From Hyphomicrobiales bacterium (lineage in GTDB: Bacteria > Pseudomonadota > Alphaproteobacteria > Rhizobiales > Rhizobiaceae): a stretch of DNA of 64,000 bases. The stretch covers positions 176,522 through 240,521 of the forward strand of contig UCIA01000023.1 in NCBI GenBank assembly GCA_900472295.1, written 5' to 3'. The notes beneath the pieces are model-generated. The model was not told the DNA's origin, searched no databases, and worked only from the letters and a program-made list of their open reading frames with translations. Of the stretch, positions 24,936-33,754 are shown one piece after another (position 1 is the stretch's first letter; each line of letters starts with the position of its first letter). The position numbers and the translations under genes are program-made.

Positions 24936-25236
24936 TATCAGGTCGACCCCCACTCCGTCTCGGCTTCGCCGAGCCACCTTGCCGGGGCGAGCCACGGGTC
25001 TCGCCCGTCCTTCGGACCCCCCGATCGACGGGGTAGAGGAAGGGCGCGAGCTGGTTGCCGCCAACGCGCTTCCAAAGAGGCTCCGTTCCTTTCCCTCCGG
25101 AGGGGGAAAGGTGGCGCTGCGAAGCAGCGGCGGATTGGGGGAAGCCTGCCCTCAAACGCGAGGCCGACGACGATTAATCACGACCGGGCATACCCGCTTG
25201 AGTCGGATAAGACACGATCCTGCTATCAGGCCGCGC
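24936..25236. repeat. Mosaic of intergenic palindromes
   Basis: No gene seen. The stretch is a string of GC-rich hairpins, including CGGCTTCGCCG (near 24960), CCTTTCCCTCCGGAGGGGGAAAGG split over 25088-25111, and GCTGCGAAGCAGC (near 25116). This is the usual look of mosaic intergenic repeats in Mesorhizobium. It separates the DoxX and ppx genes, which converge on it. Confidence 0.6.
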
Positions 25237-26769
25237 CTACTTCACCGAAACGCTCTGCCCGCCCTCCACCGCCAGCACCAGCCGGCGGTTGGTGATGCGC
25301 GCCAGTTGCGCCAGGCGGCCGGCCGGCCGCTCGCCGTAGAGATCGGAAAGCGACGCGGGCAGCACCAGCGCCAGCGCGCCATTGCCGCGGTTTTCCCATT
25401 TCAGCCGCGGCATGACGCCGGGCATGGCGGCGGTCAAGAGATAGACGACGCGCAGCACTGCCGCCAGAATGCGGGCGCGCTCGAGATAGCGCGGCGTTGC
25501 CAGCCCACGGATTTCGGGAGCCGCATCGTTGAACACGCCCTCGTGGCGAAACAGGCCGACCAGCGCCAGGAACGCACGGCCGGGATGGTCGACGCCGATG
25601 AAAGAGGCGTGGGCGATGATGTTGAGCGACTGCTTGCCGCGATATTCCGGGTGCGCGCGCCAGCCTATGTCGGCCAGCAGGCAGGCGGCATGGCGGTAGC
25701 GCGCCTCGTCCTCGGTCTCGTCGATGCCGAAGGCGGCAAAGGTCTTGCCCGTCCATTCGACAAGTTCATGCGCATGGGTGACGGAACGCGAACGCAGCCG
25801 GGCCAGTTCCTCCGAAGCGGAGACCAGCGGATCGGCCTTCTGCTCGGCATGGTCGAGCAGCGAATAGAGGAAGCCTTCGCGCACGCCCAGGGCCGAGACG
25901 ATGATCTTCGACGGCTGCATCGCCGCCATGATCTCCTGCAGCACGACAGCACCATAGGGCAGCAGCGAACGGCGGTTCTTCGAGACGCCTTCGATGCCCT
26001 TGACCTTCTCGATCTCGGGCTTCGCCACCTGCTTGAGGAAATTCGACGCGCTTTCGGTCGAGATTTCGTAGTGATGCATGACGCCGAGCGGATAGTTGCT
26101 CATTTCCATGTGCAACCGGGCGAGGTTTCGCCATGTGCCGCCGACCGTGTAGAAGGGCCTGCCCTGCCCGCCTTTCAAAAGCCTGGCCCGGCCCAGTTGC
26201 TCGCGCGCGATTTTGGCCGCCTGGGTGAGCGAATTCTTGGCCATGTCCTGCAGCCGCAGGCCGCCGAGCGGCAGCGTGATGCCATCGCCGATCGCCTCGC
26301 CATTGATGTCGATCAGTTCGAGGCTGCCGCCGCCAAGGTCGCCGGCAATGCCGTTGGCCGGATGGAAGCCGGAGATGACACCAAGCGCCGAATAATGCGC
26401 CTCCTGGCGGCCTGAGAGGACGCGAATCTCGGTCTTGAGCACGTCCTCGGCGCGGTGGATGAAATCGGGGCCGTTGATCGCTTCGCGGGCCGCGGCCGTC
26501 GCCAGCACATACATGTGCTCCGCACCGGCCTGGTCGGAGAGCGCGCGAAAGCGGCGAAACTCCTCCATCGAGCGGGTTACCGCCTCGGGGTCGAGCTTGC
26601 CGGTCGAAACGATGCCGCGGCCGAGGCCGGCCAGCATCTTTTCGTTGAACAGCACCGTCGGCGAGCGCGCCAGCCCCTCATAGACGACAAGGCGGATCGA
26701 ATTCGAGCCGATGTCGATGATGGACAGCGGTCGGCGGTCCTGCAGCCGGCCCTGGGATGCAGAAATCAT
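25237..26769 (-). CDS. ppx: Ppx/GppA-family exopolyphosphatase
   Basis: 510 residues. Actin-like ATPase fold with the phosphate loops IIDIGSNSIRLVVYE (about 17-31) and GIAGDLGGGSLELIDI (about 141-156), the acidic residues of LSGRQEAHYSALGV, and the HD-like C-terminal domain (YRHAACLLADIGWRAHPEYR). It removes terminal phosphates from polyphosphate or pppGpp. Its ATG overlaps the ppk stop (ATGA), so synthesis and breakdown enzymes are made from one message. Confidence 0.93.
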   Translation of the reverse strand: MISASQGRLQDRRPLSIIDIGSNSIRLVVYEGLARSPTVLFNEKMLAGLGRGIVSTGKLDPEAVTRSMEEFRRFRALSDQAGAEHMYVLATAAAREAINGPDFIHRAEDVLKTEIRVLSGRQEAHYSALGVISGFHPANGIAGDLGGGSLELIDINGEAIGDGITLPLGGLRLQDMAKNSLTQAAKIAREQLGRARLLKGGQGRPFYTVGGTWRNLARLHMEMSNYPLGVMHHYEISTESASNFLKQVAKPEIEKVKGIEGVSKNRRSLLPYGAVVLQEIMAAMQPSKIIVSALGVREGFLYSLLDHAEQKADPLVSASEELARLRSRSVTHAHELVEWTGKTFAAFGIDETEDEARYRHAACLLADIGWRAHPEYRGKQSLNIIAHASFIGVDHPGRAFLALVGLFRHEGVFNDAAPEIRGLATPRYLERARILAAVLRVVYLLTAAMPGVMPRLKWENRGNGALALVLPASLSDLYGERPAGRLAQLARITNRRLVLAVEGGQSVSVK

Positions 26770-28964
26770 CCGCCGGTGTTCAGCTTCTTGCGACGCTTGA
26801 ACTGCGCGATGCGCTTGGGCGCATGCGACTTCAGCGCGTCACCCCGTCCGGACAGGCTCGGATTGGTCATGAAATATTCCTGCGCGTTGAACGGTTCCTC
26901 ACCCTCCTCCAGCGTCACGCGCCGGGAGGTTCCGTCAGCCAATACGTCGAAACTTTGCTGGTTGTCCATGATGTTGCCCAGCATGATCTGGCCAAGGATC
27001 TGTTCATGCACAGTTGGATTGGTGATCGGCACCATGGTCTCGACGCGACGGTCGAGATTGCGCGGCATCAGGTCGGCCGAGGAGATGTAGACGATCGCCC
27101 CGTCCGACGGCAGGCCATGGCCGTTGCCGAAGCAATAGATGCGGCTGTGTTCGAGAAAGCGACCGACGATCGACTTGACCCTGATGTTTTCCGACAGGCC
27201 CGGCACCTGCGGCCGCAGACAGCAGATGCCGCGCACGACGAGGTCGATCTCGACGCCGGCACGGCTGGCGTCATAGAGCGCGTCGATGATGTTGGGATCG
27301 ACAAGTGCGTTCATCTTCATCCAGATGCGCGCCGGCCTGCCCGCCTGCGCATGGGCGATCTCGTCGGCAATGTGTTTCAGGATGCGGCTGCGCAACGTAA
27401 ACGGCGAGATCGCCAGCCGCATCTCATCGGTCGGCTCGGCATAGCCGGTGATGAAGTTGAACAGCTGCGCGACATCGCGCGCAATCGTCGGGTCGGTGGT
27501 GAAGAAGGACAGGTCGGTGTAGATGCGGGCCGTGACCGGATGGTAGTTGCCGGTGCCCAGATGCACATAGTTGCGCAGCTTGCCGTCCTCGCGCCGCACC
27601 ACCAGCGACATTTTCGCGTGGGTCTTCAGTTCGAGAAAGCCGAACACGACCTGGACGCCGGCGCGTTCGAGGTCGCGCGCCCAGCGGATATTGGCTTCCT
27701 CGTCGAAGCGCGCCTTGAGCTCGACCAAGGCGGTCACCGACTTGCCGGCCTCGGCTGCATCGACCAGCGCGCGCACGATCGGGCTGTCATTGGAAGTGCG
27801 ATAAAGCGTCTGCTTGATCGCCACCACTTCCGGATCGGCCATCGCCTGGCGCAGGAACTGCACCACCACGTCGAAGGATTCGTAGGGATGGTGGACGACG
27901 ATGTCCTTCTCGCGGATGGCGGCGAAACAATCGCCGCCATGCTCGCGGATGCGCTCGGGAAAGCGCGGATTGTAGGGCCTGAATTTCAGGTCGTCGCGCG
28001 GCACAGCGACGATTTCGGAGATCTGGCTAAGCGCCAGCGGCCCGGTCAGAACGCTGATTCGGCTCGACGAGACGCCAAGCTCGCCGGCAACGAATTCGCG
28101 TAATTCGCCGGGCATCGACTTGTCGAACTCGATGCGGATGACCGAGCCGCGACGGCGGCGCTTCAGCGCCGTCTCGAACAGGCGCACGAGGTCCTCGGAC
28201 TCTTCCTCGACCTCGATATCGCTGTCCCGGATGATGCGGAAGGTGCCGGAGCCCTTGACCTCATAGCCGGGGAACAGCTTGCCGATATAGAGGCCGACCG
28301 CCTCCTCGAGCGGGATGAAGCGGACATGCTGCTTGCGGTCCGGCAGGCGGATGAAGCGCTTCAGCGCCACCGGCAGGCGCAGCAGCGCGCTCATCTCCTC
28401 GCCATTCTTGCGGTGGCGCAATTGCAGCGCCATCGAGAAGCCGAGATTGGGGATGAACGGGAATGGATGCGCCGGGTCGATCGACAGCGGGGTCAGCACC
28501 GGGAAAACCTGGTCCTGGAAATGGTCTTCCAGCCAGACTTTCTCATCCTTGGTCAGGGCATCGCGGGTTATGCTCTCGATGCCTTCCTTGTTGAGCAACA
28601 GCATCAGCGCCGACAGGCTGTTCTGCTGGTCCTCCTGCAGCCGCTCGACCTCGCGCAGCAGTTGTTCTAGCTGCTGCTCGGGCGTGCGCCCGTCCGGGCT
28701 CTTGAGCGCGATGCCCTCGCGCACCTGGCCGGCAAGGCCGGCGACGCGGACCATGAAGAATTCGTCGAGATTGGCGGCCGAGATCGACAGGAAACGGACC
28801 CGCTCAAGCAGCGGGTGATGCTCGTTCTGCGATTCCTCGAGCACGCGGCGGTTGAACTGCAGCCAGGAGAATTCGCGGTTGACGAACCGGTCGGGATTGC
28901 CGCCCTCGGGGCTTGCCACCTCGACATTGATGAATTCGCTCTGCACCGGCTTCAGTTCATTCAT
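26766..28964 (-). CDS. ppk: Polyphosphate kinase 1
   Basis: 732 residues, full length. N-terminal domain with RFVNREFSWLQFNRRVLEES and ISAANLDEFFMVRVAG, head domain, and two catalytic domains: KTHAKMSLVVRR and GTGNYHPVTARIYTD carrying the phosphoryl-accepting His region, and YCFGNGHGLPSDGAIVYISS with the second conserved His. It polymerises ATP gamma-phosphate into polyphosphate, reversibly, at the membrane. AGGAAACC precedes the start at 28964. Followed by ppx with a four-base overlap. Confidence 0.96.
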   Translation of the reverse strand: MNELKPVQSEFINVEVASPEGGNPDRFVNREFSWLQFNRRVLEESQNEHHPLLERVRFLSISAANLDEFFMVRVAGLAGQVREGIALKSPDGRTPEQQLEQLLREVERLQEDQQNSLSALMLLLNKEGIESITRDALTKDEKVWLEDHFQDQVFPVLTPLSIDPAHPFPFIPNLGFSMALQLRHRKNGEEMSALLRLPVALKRFIRLPDRKQHVRFIPLEEAVGLYIGKLFPGYEVKGSGTFRIIRDSDIEVEEESEDLVRLFETALKRRRRGSVIRIEFDKSMPGELREFVAGELGVSSSRISVLTGPLALSQISEIVAVPRDDLKFRPYNPRFPERIREHGGDCFAAIREKDIVVHHPYESFDVVVQFLRQAMADPEVVAIKQTLYRTSNDSPIVRALVDAAEAGKSVTALVELKARFDEEANIRWARDLERAGVQVVFGFLELKTHAKMSLVVRREDGKLRNYVHLGTGNYHPVTARIYTDLSFFTTDPTIARDVAQLFNFITGYAEPTDEMRLAISPFTLRSRILKHIADEIAHAQAGRPARIWMKMNALVDPNIIDALYDASRAGVEIDLVVRGICCLRPQVPGLSENIRVKSIVGRFLEHSRIYCFGNGHGLPSDGAIVYISSADLMPRNLDRRVETMVPITNPTVHEQILGQIMLGNIMDNQQSFDVLADGTSRRVTLEEGEEPFNAQEYFMTNPSLSGRGDALKSHAPKRIAQFKRRKKLNTGG

Positions 28965-29200
28965 GGTTTCCTGCCCGCAACCGTTCCTTTGGAGCGCCGC
29001 ACACGCCGGGATGGCGATGGGACGCTCTAGCATGCCTTTGTGACGCATGATCCGTCGCGGAATCGCTCGGCTTCCCGGTCATGCGCTTAACCGGCTTAAC
29101 TTATCCTCTGACAGGCTTTTGCGACAGTTTCATTTCATCGATCTTGCAAACAGAGCTGTTATGATCCAGATGCTGACGAGACTGCGTTAAGGAGACGACG

Positions 29201-29446
29201 ATGGCAGGCGGTTCCATTCCCCATTTCCAGAACGATGCCGGCCACTCGGCCATCGACATCGGCGTCAAGGAATTCATGTGCACCGGCGCCAACCCGCCCT
29301 TCGACCACCCGCATGTCTTCCTCGACATGGGCGACGACAATGAAAAGGTCTGCCCCTATTGCTCGACGCTCTATCGCTATTCGGCGAAGCTGAAGGCGAC
29401 GGAGACGCTGCCGGCCGGCTGCCTCTATATCGACCAGGCTGCTTGA
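29201..29446 (+). CDS. zf-CHCC zinc-finger protein (NDUFS6-like)
   Basis: 81 residues with the Cys-His-Cys-Cys zinc site: EFMCTGANPPFDHPHVFLDM and KVCPYCSTLYRY. This small family is related to the NDUFS6 (13 kDa) accessory subunit of mitochondrial complex I, and is conserved in alphaproteobacteria. AAGGAG precedes the ATG. It is 13 bases from the next gene, so both may share a transcript. Confidence 0.88.
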   Translation: MAGGSIPHFQNDAGHSAIDIGVKEFMCTGANPPFDHPHVFLDMGDDNEKVCPYCSTLYRYSAKLKATETLPAGCLYIDQAA

Positions 29447-29459
29447 TTCGCCATTAGCC

Positions 29460-30689
29460 ATGGACGATACGCGCTCTCGGCAGGTATTTATCGCCGGGGC
29501 TGGCGTCGCCGGGCTGAGCGTGGCCATTGCGTTCGCCGAGCATGGCTATGTTGTGAACGTGTTCGAGCAAGCCCAGCACCTCGAAGCGGCGGGCGCCGGC
29601 ATCCAGCTTTCCCCCAACGCGACGCGCATCCTGCGCCAACTCGGCGTGCTCGATCACCTGCTACCGGCTGCGGTGCGGCCGGACGCCGTCGTGCTCAGGG
29701 ACGCCACGACGTTGCGCGAACTGGCGCGGGTGCCGCTTGGGCAAGCCGCCGAAGCGCGCTGGGGGGCGCCCTATCTCGTCGCACACCGCGCCGATCTGCA
29801 GAGCGCATTGATGGCACGTGTCACCGGTATGCCGGACATACGCGTCAATCCCGGCGCGCAGGTCAGCAGCGTTGCCCCCGGTTCTCTCGTTGTCACGATG
29901 AGAGCCGGGGTCGGCCGCAAGATTGTTGACACCGAAGGCTTCCTGCTGGTCGGTGCCGATGGCGTCTGGTCAGCGGTGCGCAGGTTTGGCGGAACCACCG
30001 CCCAAAGCAGGTTTTCGGGCGAACTGGCTTGGCGCGCCACGATCCCGGCCGACAGTGTTGCCGGCACCGCCTTCGCGGCAATCGGCGCGACCGATTGCGT
30101 GACCACCTTCCTGCATTCGGGCTTCCACATGGTCGCCTATCCCGTCAGCAATGGTGCCGCCTTCAACCTCGCTGCTTTCACCAAGGGCGAGCGCATCGCC
30201 GAGGGCTGGTCTGGCAATGCCGATGCGAAAATCCTGGCCAGCGCCACACATCGTACATCGCCCGCGCTGATGCGGTTGGTCGAACTGGCTGGCCCCTGGA
30301 CCGCCTGGCCGATCCATACAGTCGATCCAAAGCAGCCTTGGACAGTACAGGATGGCATCGCGCTGATCGGTGATGCAGCGCATGCGATGACGCCGTTCGC
30401 GGCGCAAGGGGCCGCGATGGCGATCGAGGATGCGGTGACACTTGCCGGCTTCGTCGCCGCCTCCCCCGCCGACCGCCTCGGCGCACTTGCCAGTTGGGAG
30501 CAGTCCCGGCGGCCGCGTGTCGCCCAGGCCGCCCGCCGTGGTGCGGTGAACCGCCTGGCCTGGCATGCTGCGGGTCCGTTGGCGTTGGCGCGCAACCTGT
30601 TCCTGAAGATGCGTCCGCCCGAAAAGCTCGCGGCGGATTTGGACTGGCTCTACGGGTGGCGGGCGCCGGATACGGGCGAAATTGGCTGA
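29460..30689 (+). CDS. FAD-dependent aromatic monooxygenase
   Basis: 409 residues, group A flavin hydroxylase type. FAD motif GAGVAGLSVAIAFAEHGYVV, then GAGIQLSPNATRILRQLGVL (salicylate-hydroxylase-like), the DG-like motif LLVGADGVWSAVRR and the GD motif ALIGDAAHAMTPFAAQGAAM. These enzymes hydroxylate aromatic rings with NAD(P)H and O2; the substrate here is not known. It follows the zinc-finger gene by 13 bases, an arrangement that would give one message. A GC-rich hairpin lies after it. Confidence 0.87.
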   Translation: MDDTRSRQVFIAGAGVAGLSVAIAFAEHGYVVNVFEQAQHLEAAGAGIQLSPNATRILRQLGVLDHLLPAAVRPDAVVLRDATTLRELARVPLGQAAEARWGAPYLVAHRADLQSALMARVTGMPDIRVNPGAQVSSVAPGSLVVTMRAGVGRKIVDTEGFLLVGADGVWSAVRRFGGTTAQSRFSGELAWRATIPADSVAGTAFAAIGATDCVTTFLHSGFHMVAYPVSNGAAFNLAAFTKGERIAEGWSGNADAKILASATHRTSPALMRLVELAGPWTAWPIHTVDPKQPWTVQDGIALIGDAAHAMTPFAAQGAAMAIEDAVTLAGFVAASPADRLGALASWEQSRRPRVAQAARRGAVNRLAWHAAGPLALARNLFLKMRPPEKLAADLDWLYGWRAPDTGEIG

Positions 30690-30704
30690 AAGGCAAGCGG
30701 GACA

Positions 30705-30742
30705 GCGCCCCCCCCTCTGTCCTGCCGGACAGAGGGGGGCGC
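30705..30742 (+). terminator. Very GC-rich hairpin after the monooxygenase gene
   Basis: GCGCCCCCCCCTCTGTCC (30705-30722) pairs with GGACAGAGGGGGGCGC (30727-30742), with two extra C in the left arm. There is no T run after it, so it may be a pause or 3'-end stabilising element rather than a classical terminator. Confidence 0.45.
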
Positions 30743-30798
30743 GAAGGATCGCGGCGTTGGCGTTCGACAGCAGCGCCTACGCCGGGTAAGAATGAGCT

Positions 30799-30978
30799 AT
30801 GGCCAAACTCATCCGGTATAGGTTCGACCCGGCAAATCCGCCTCCGCTAACAGAAGCCCAGAAAGCGGAAATCGCAGCCTTAAAGGCGCGATCCGAGGAC
30901 GATGTCGATACAACCGATATTCCGGAACTAACTGAAGAATTCTGGCGGAGGGCGATCCGTCGCCGCATCACAGACTGA
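30799..30978 (+). CDS. Orphan antitoxin-like small protein
   Basis: 59 residues from ATG at 30799. The second half, AEIAALKARSEDDVDTTDIP followed by ELTEEFWRRAIRRR, resembles the 'LKA.PD.EIDTSDIPEL.EEFW' segment common in BrnA-like and other small antitoxins. No toxin gene lies beside it: upstream is the monooxygenase, downstream the convergent DUF2459 gene. The ribosome site is weak. It may be an antitoxin that lost its partner or acts on a distant one. Confidence 0.5.
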   Translation: MAKLIRYRFDPANPPPLTEAQKAEIAALKARSEDDVDTTDIPELTEEFWRRAIRRRITD

Positions 30979-30998
30979 GGTCGGCGCCACTGCCGCCC

Positions 30999-31664
30999 TC
31001 AATTATACAACCGCATCGAAAATCCCAGCGAGGCCGGCAGCGGATTCCACCAACCGGTGCGCAGGCCGGCGATGCGCAGGCCCGCCGCCGTCCAGGTGTT
31101 GCAGCCGACCAGCGCGTTGAAATGGCCGTTCGCCTCGTAAAAACGATCGAAGCGGGAATAGCTTGCATTCTCGATGATTAGCGGGCCGCCCGGCCCTTGC
31201 TGAAAACTTGCCTCGATGAAATCGAGCAGTGCTGCAAAACGCTGCTCATCGATGTCGAAGCCGGTGACGGCGGGATGCGGTTCAGCGATGTTGCCGGCGA
31301 TATCGACATGCATGACCGAGGCATCGATCGTCAGCGCCTTGAGCACCGGCACCGCCTTCAGCTCTGACCAGCTCGGCGTCTCCAGATAGAAGGCGCGGCC
31401 GCCCCAGCCGAAGACGATGTAGCGCACCTCGGGGGCATCGGCAGGGATGCCGGCATGGACCAGGAAACGGAAGCGCCGGCGCACCTCGTCATCCACGGGA
31501 ATGGCGATGTCGGTGTGGATCGGGTTTCTCAGCACCAGGATACGGCGTGTGCCCTCACCCGCCGCTGACGCCGGCCACAGTGGGCGCGGCACCAGCGTGC
31601 CGAGCGTGGCGGCGAGCGCGACCGCGACAATCAGCATGGCCAGGAAACGCAGGGCTTTACTCAT
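30999..31664 (-). CDS. DUF2459-family exported protein
   Basis: 221 residues. The start (RFLAMLIVAVALAATLGTLV) is a signal anchor or signal peptide. Conserved stretches of the family are present: NPIHTDIAIPVDDEVRRRF, YIVFGWGGRAFYLETPSWSE, and a C-terminal GCNTWTAAGLRIAGL containing a Cys-Asn-Thr triplet. The family (TIGR02117) has no proven function; the conserved His and Cys would allow a hydrolase-type active site, which is only a guess. Starts at 31664; a longer frame would run through the terminator of the aap operon. Confidence 0.75.
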   Translation of the reverse strand: MSKALRFLAMLIVAVALAATLGTLVPRPLWPASAAGEGTRRILVLRNPIHTDIAIPVDDEVRRRFRFLVHAGIPADAPEVRYIVFGWGGRAFYLETPSWSELKAVPVLKALTIDASVMHVDIAGNIAEPHPAVTGFDIDEQRFAALLDFIEASFQQGPGGPLIIENASYSRFDRFYEANGHFNALVGCNTWTAAGLRIAGLRTGWWNPLPASLGFSMRLYN

Positions 31665-31714
31665 GAGGCGGCGGCTTTGCAGTCTCCTGGAGTCATCGTC
31701 CAGTCCCAGATAGC

Positions 31715-31748
31715 AAAAAAGCCCGGCCGCATTGCGGCCGGGCTTTTT
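31715..31748 (-). terminator. Terminator of the aapJQMP operon
   Basis: On either strand A-rich, GCCCGGCCGC-ATT-GCGGCCGGGC, then TTTTT. It is 20 bases past the aapP stop and can work in both directions. Confidence 0.92.
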
Positions 31749-31767
31749 GGGTTCGGATGGAAAATGC

Positions 31768-32571
31768 TCAGTGCAGGATCTGCGACAGGAACAGCTTGGT
31801 GCGCTCATGGCGCGGATGGTCGAAGAACTCGGCCGGCGTGTTCTGCTCGACGATCTGGCCCTGATCCATGAAGATCACCCGGTTGGCGACCTTGCGGGCA
31901 AAGCCCATCTCGTGGGTGACGCACAGCATTGTCATGCCTTCCTCGGCCAGGCCAACCATCGTCTCCAGCACTTCCTTGATCATTTCAGGGTCGAGCGCCG
32001 AAGTAGGCTCGTCGAACAGCATGATGCGCGGGTTCATGCACAGCGAACGCGCAATCGCCACGCGCTGCTGCTGGCCCCCGGACAGCTGGCCCGGATATTT
32101 GTTGGCCTGTTCCGGGATCTTCACGCGCTTGAGGAAGTGCATGGCGATTTCCTCGGCCTGCTTCTTCGGCGTCTTGCGCACCCAGATCGGCGCCAGCGTA
32201 CAGTTCTCCAGGATGGTCAGATGCGGGAACAGGTTGAAGTGCTGGAACACCATGCCGACCTCGCGGCGCACTTCGTCGATCTTCTTCAGATCGTTGGTCA
32301 GTTCCTTGCCGTCGACGATGATCTTGCCCTTCTGGTGTTCCTCCAGCCGGTTGATGCAGCGGATCATGGTCGACTTGCCCGAGCCCGAAGGACCGCAGAT
32401 GACGATGCGCTCGCCGCGCATCACCTTGAGGTTGATGTCCTTCAGCACATGGAACTCGCCATACCATTTGTGCATGCCGATGATGTCGATGGCGACATCT
32501 GTGGTCGAGATGTGCATCTTCTTGGCATCGACCTTGATCTCTTCGGCGCTGACTGCGTTTTCTATGACCAT
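31768..32571 (-). CDS. aapP: General L-amino-acid ABC transporter, ATP-binding protein AapP
   Basis: 267 residues. Walker A GPSGSGKST, Q-loop FQHFNLFPHL, signature LSGGQQQRVAIAR, Walker B IMLFDEPTSALDP and the switch His in CVTHEMGFA are all intact. It powers the Aap system, which imports a wide range of L-amino acids in rhizobia and also affects their efflux. Last gene of the operon; 21 bases after aapM and followed by a strong terminator. Confidence 0.96.
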   Translation of the reverse strand: MVIENAVSAEEIKVDAKKMHISTTDVAIDIIGMHKWYGEFHVLKDINLKVMRGERIVICGPSGSGKSTMIRCINRLEEHQKGKIIVDGKELTNDLKKIDEVRREVGMVFQHFNLFPHLTILENCTLAPIWVRKTPKKQAEEIAMHFLKRVKIPEQANKYPGQLSGGQQQRVAIARSLCMNPRIMLFDEPTSALDPEMIKEVLETMVGLAEEGMTMLCVTHEMGFARKVANRVIFMDQGQIVEQNTPAEFFDHPRHERTKLFLSQILH

Positions 32572-32592
32572 GGCAGGTTCCCCTTTTTGTTC

Positions 32593-33750
32593 TTAGCGTT
32601 TGTGGCCGGTGTCGAGCCGGCGTTCCGTGTACATCGAATAGCGCGACATGCCATAGCACAACAGCCAGAAGACGAAGGCTGCGAAGATCAGGCCCGACTT
32701 GGTAGTCTGCGGCGTCGCCCAGTTGGGATCGGAGAAGTTCTGCTTGACGACACCAAGCAGGTCGAACATCGAGATGATGATGACCAGGCTTGTGTCCTTC
32801 AACATGCCGATGAAGGTGTTGACGATGCCGGGTATGACCAGCTTCAGCGCTTGCGGCAACACAATGAGATTCATCTTCTGCCAGTAGCCGAGACCAAGCG
32901 AATCCGCACCCTCATACTGGCCCTTGGGGATCGCCTGCAAACCGCCGCGCACCACTTCCGCCATATAGGCGGCGGCAAACAACGAGAAGCCGATCAGCGC
33001 CCTGAGGAACTTGTCGAAGGACACGCCGGGGGGCAGGAACAGCGGCAGCATCACGCTGGCAAAGAACAGAACGGTGATCAGCGGGATGCCGCGAACGAAT
33101 TCGATGAAGATGACGCACAGCATCTTGACGATCGGCATCTTGGAGCGCCGGCCGAGCGCCAGCACGATGCCGAACGGCAGTGAGACGGCAATGCCGACGA
33201 AGGCCAGGCTTAGCGTCACCAGCAGGCCGCCCCATAGCTGCGTCTCGACATGCGGCAGGCCGAACATGCCGCCGACCAGGAGCACGAAGGCGACGATCGG
33301 CAGCACCAGGAAGAGCAGGATGGCGTTTAGCCCCTTGCGCGGCACGCGCGGGATCAGCAACGGCACCAGCAGTGCCACGAACAGGATAGCGACCAGGATC
33401 GGACGCCAGCGCTCCTCGATGGGATAGCGGCCGAACATGAACTGGCCGAACTTGGCGTTGACGAAAGCCCAGCAGGCGCCGGACCAGCCGTCCGGCTGAG
33501 TACCGCCTTGCGCTATCGTGGCACACACGGATCGATCCGGTCCCGTCCACACGGCGTCGATGAAGGCCCAGTTGATGATCGGCGGCAGGATCATCACCAC
33601 CAGCGCGATGCCCAGGACGGTCAGGATGACGTCGCCCACTGAGCCCACCAGGTTCTTGCGAACCCAGGCGATAGGCCCGCGCACGCCAGCCGGCGCCTGT
33701 TGCGCCAGGGCCATTTCGGTCCGCACCCAGGCGGTATCATGTTCCTGCAT
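32593..33750 (-). CDS. aapM: General L-amino-acid ABC transporter permease AapM
   Basis: 385 residues, the long permease form typical of Aap/Bzt systems. Eight or so membrane segments; the C-terminal half carries the ABC permease pattern WGGLLVTLSLAFVGIAVSLP and the EAA loop (EVVRGGLQAIPKGQYEGADS). It pairs with AapQ to form the channel. Four bases separate it from the aapQ stop. Confidence 0.95.
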   Translation of the reverse strand: MQEHDTAWVRTEMALAQQAPAGVRGPIAWVRKNLVGSVGDVILTVLGIALVVMILPPIINWAFIDAVWTGPDRSVCATIAQGGTQPDGWSGACWAFVNAKFGQFMFGRYPIEERWRPILVAILFVALLVPLLIPRVPRKGLNAILLFLVLPIVAFVLLVGGMFGLPHVETQLWGGLLVTLSLAFVGIAVSLPFGIVLALGRRSKMPIVKMLCVIFIEFVRGIPLITVLFFASVMLPLFLPPGVSFDKFLRALIGFSLFAAAYMAEVVRGGLQAIPKGQYEGADSLGLGYWQKMNLIVLPQALKLVIPGIVNTFIGMLKDTSLVIIISMFDLLGVVKQNFSDPNWATPQTTKSGLIFAAFVFWLLCYGMSRYSMYTERRLDTGHKR

Positions 33751-33754
33751 GGCC

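Noticed and set aside
31732..33183. 483-codon plus-strand frame over aapP/aapM
   Set aside because: His/Asp/Gln-rich shadow of the transporter genes; begins inside the operon terminator.
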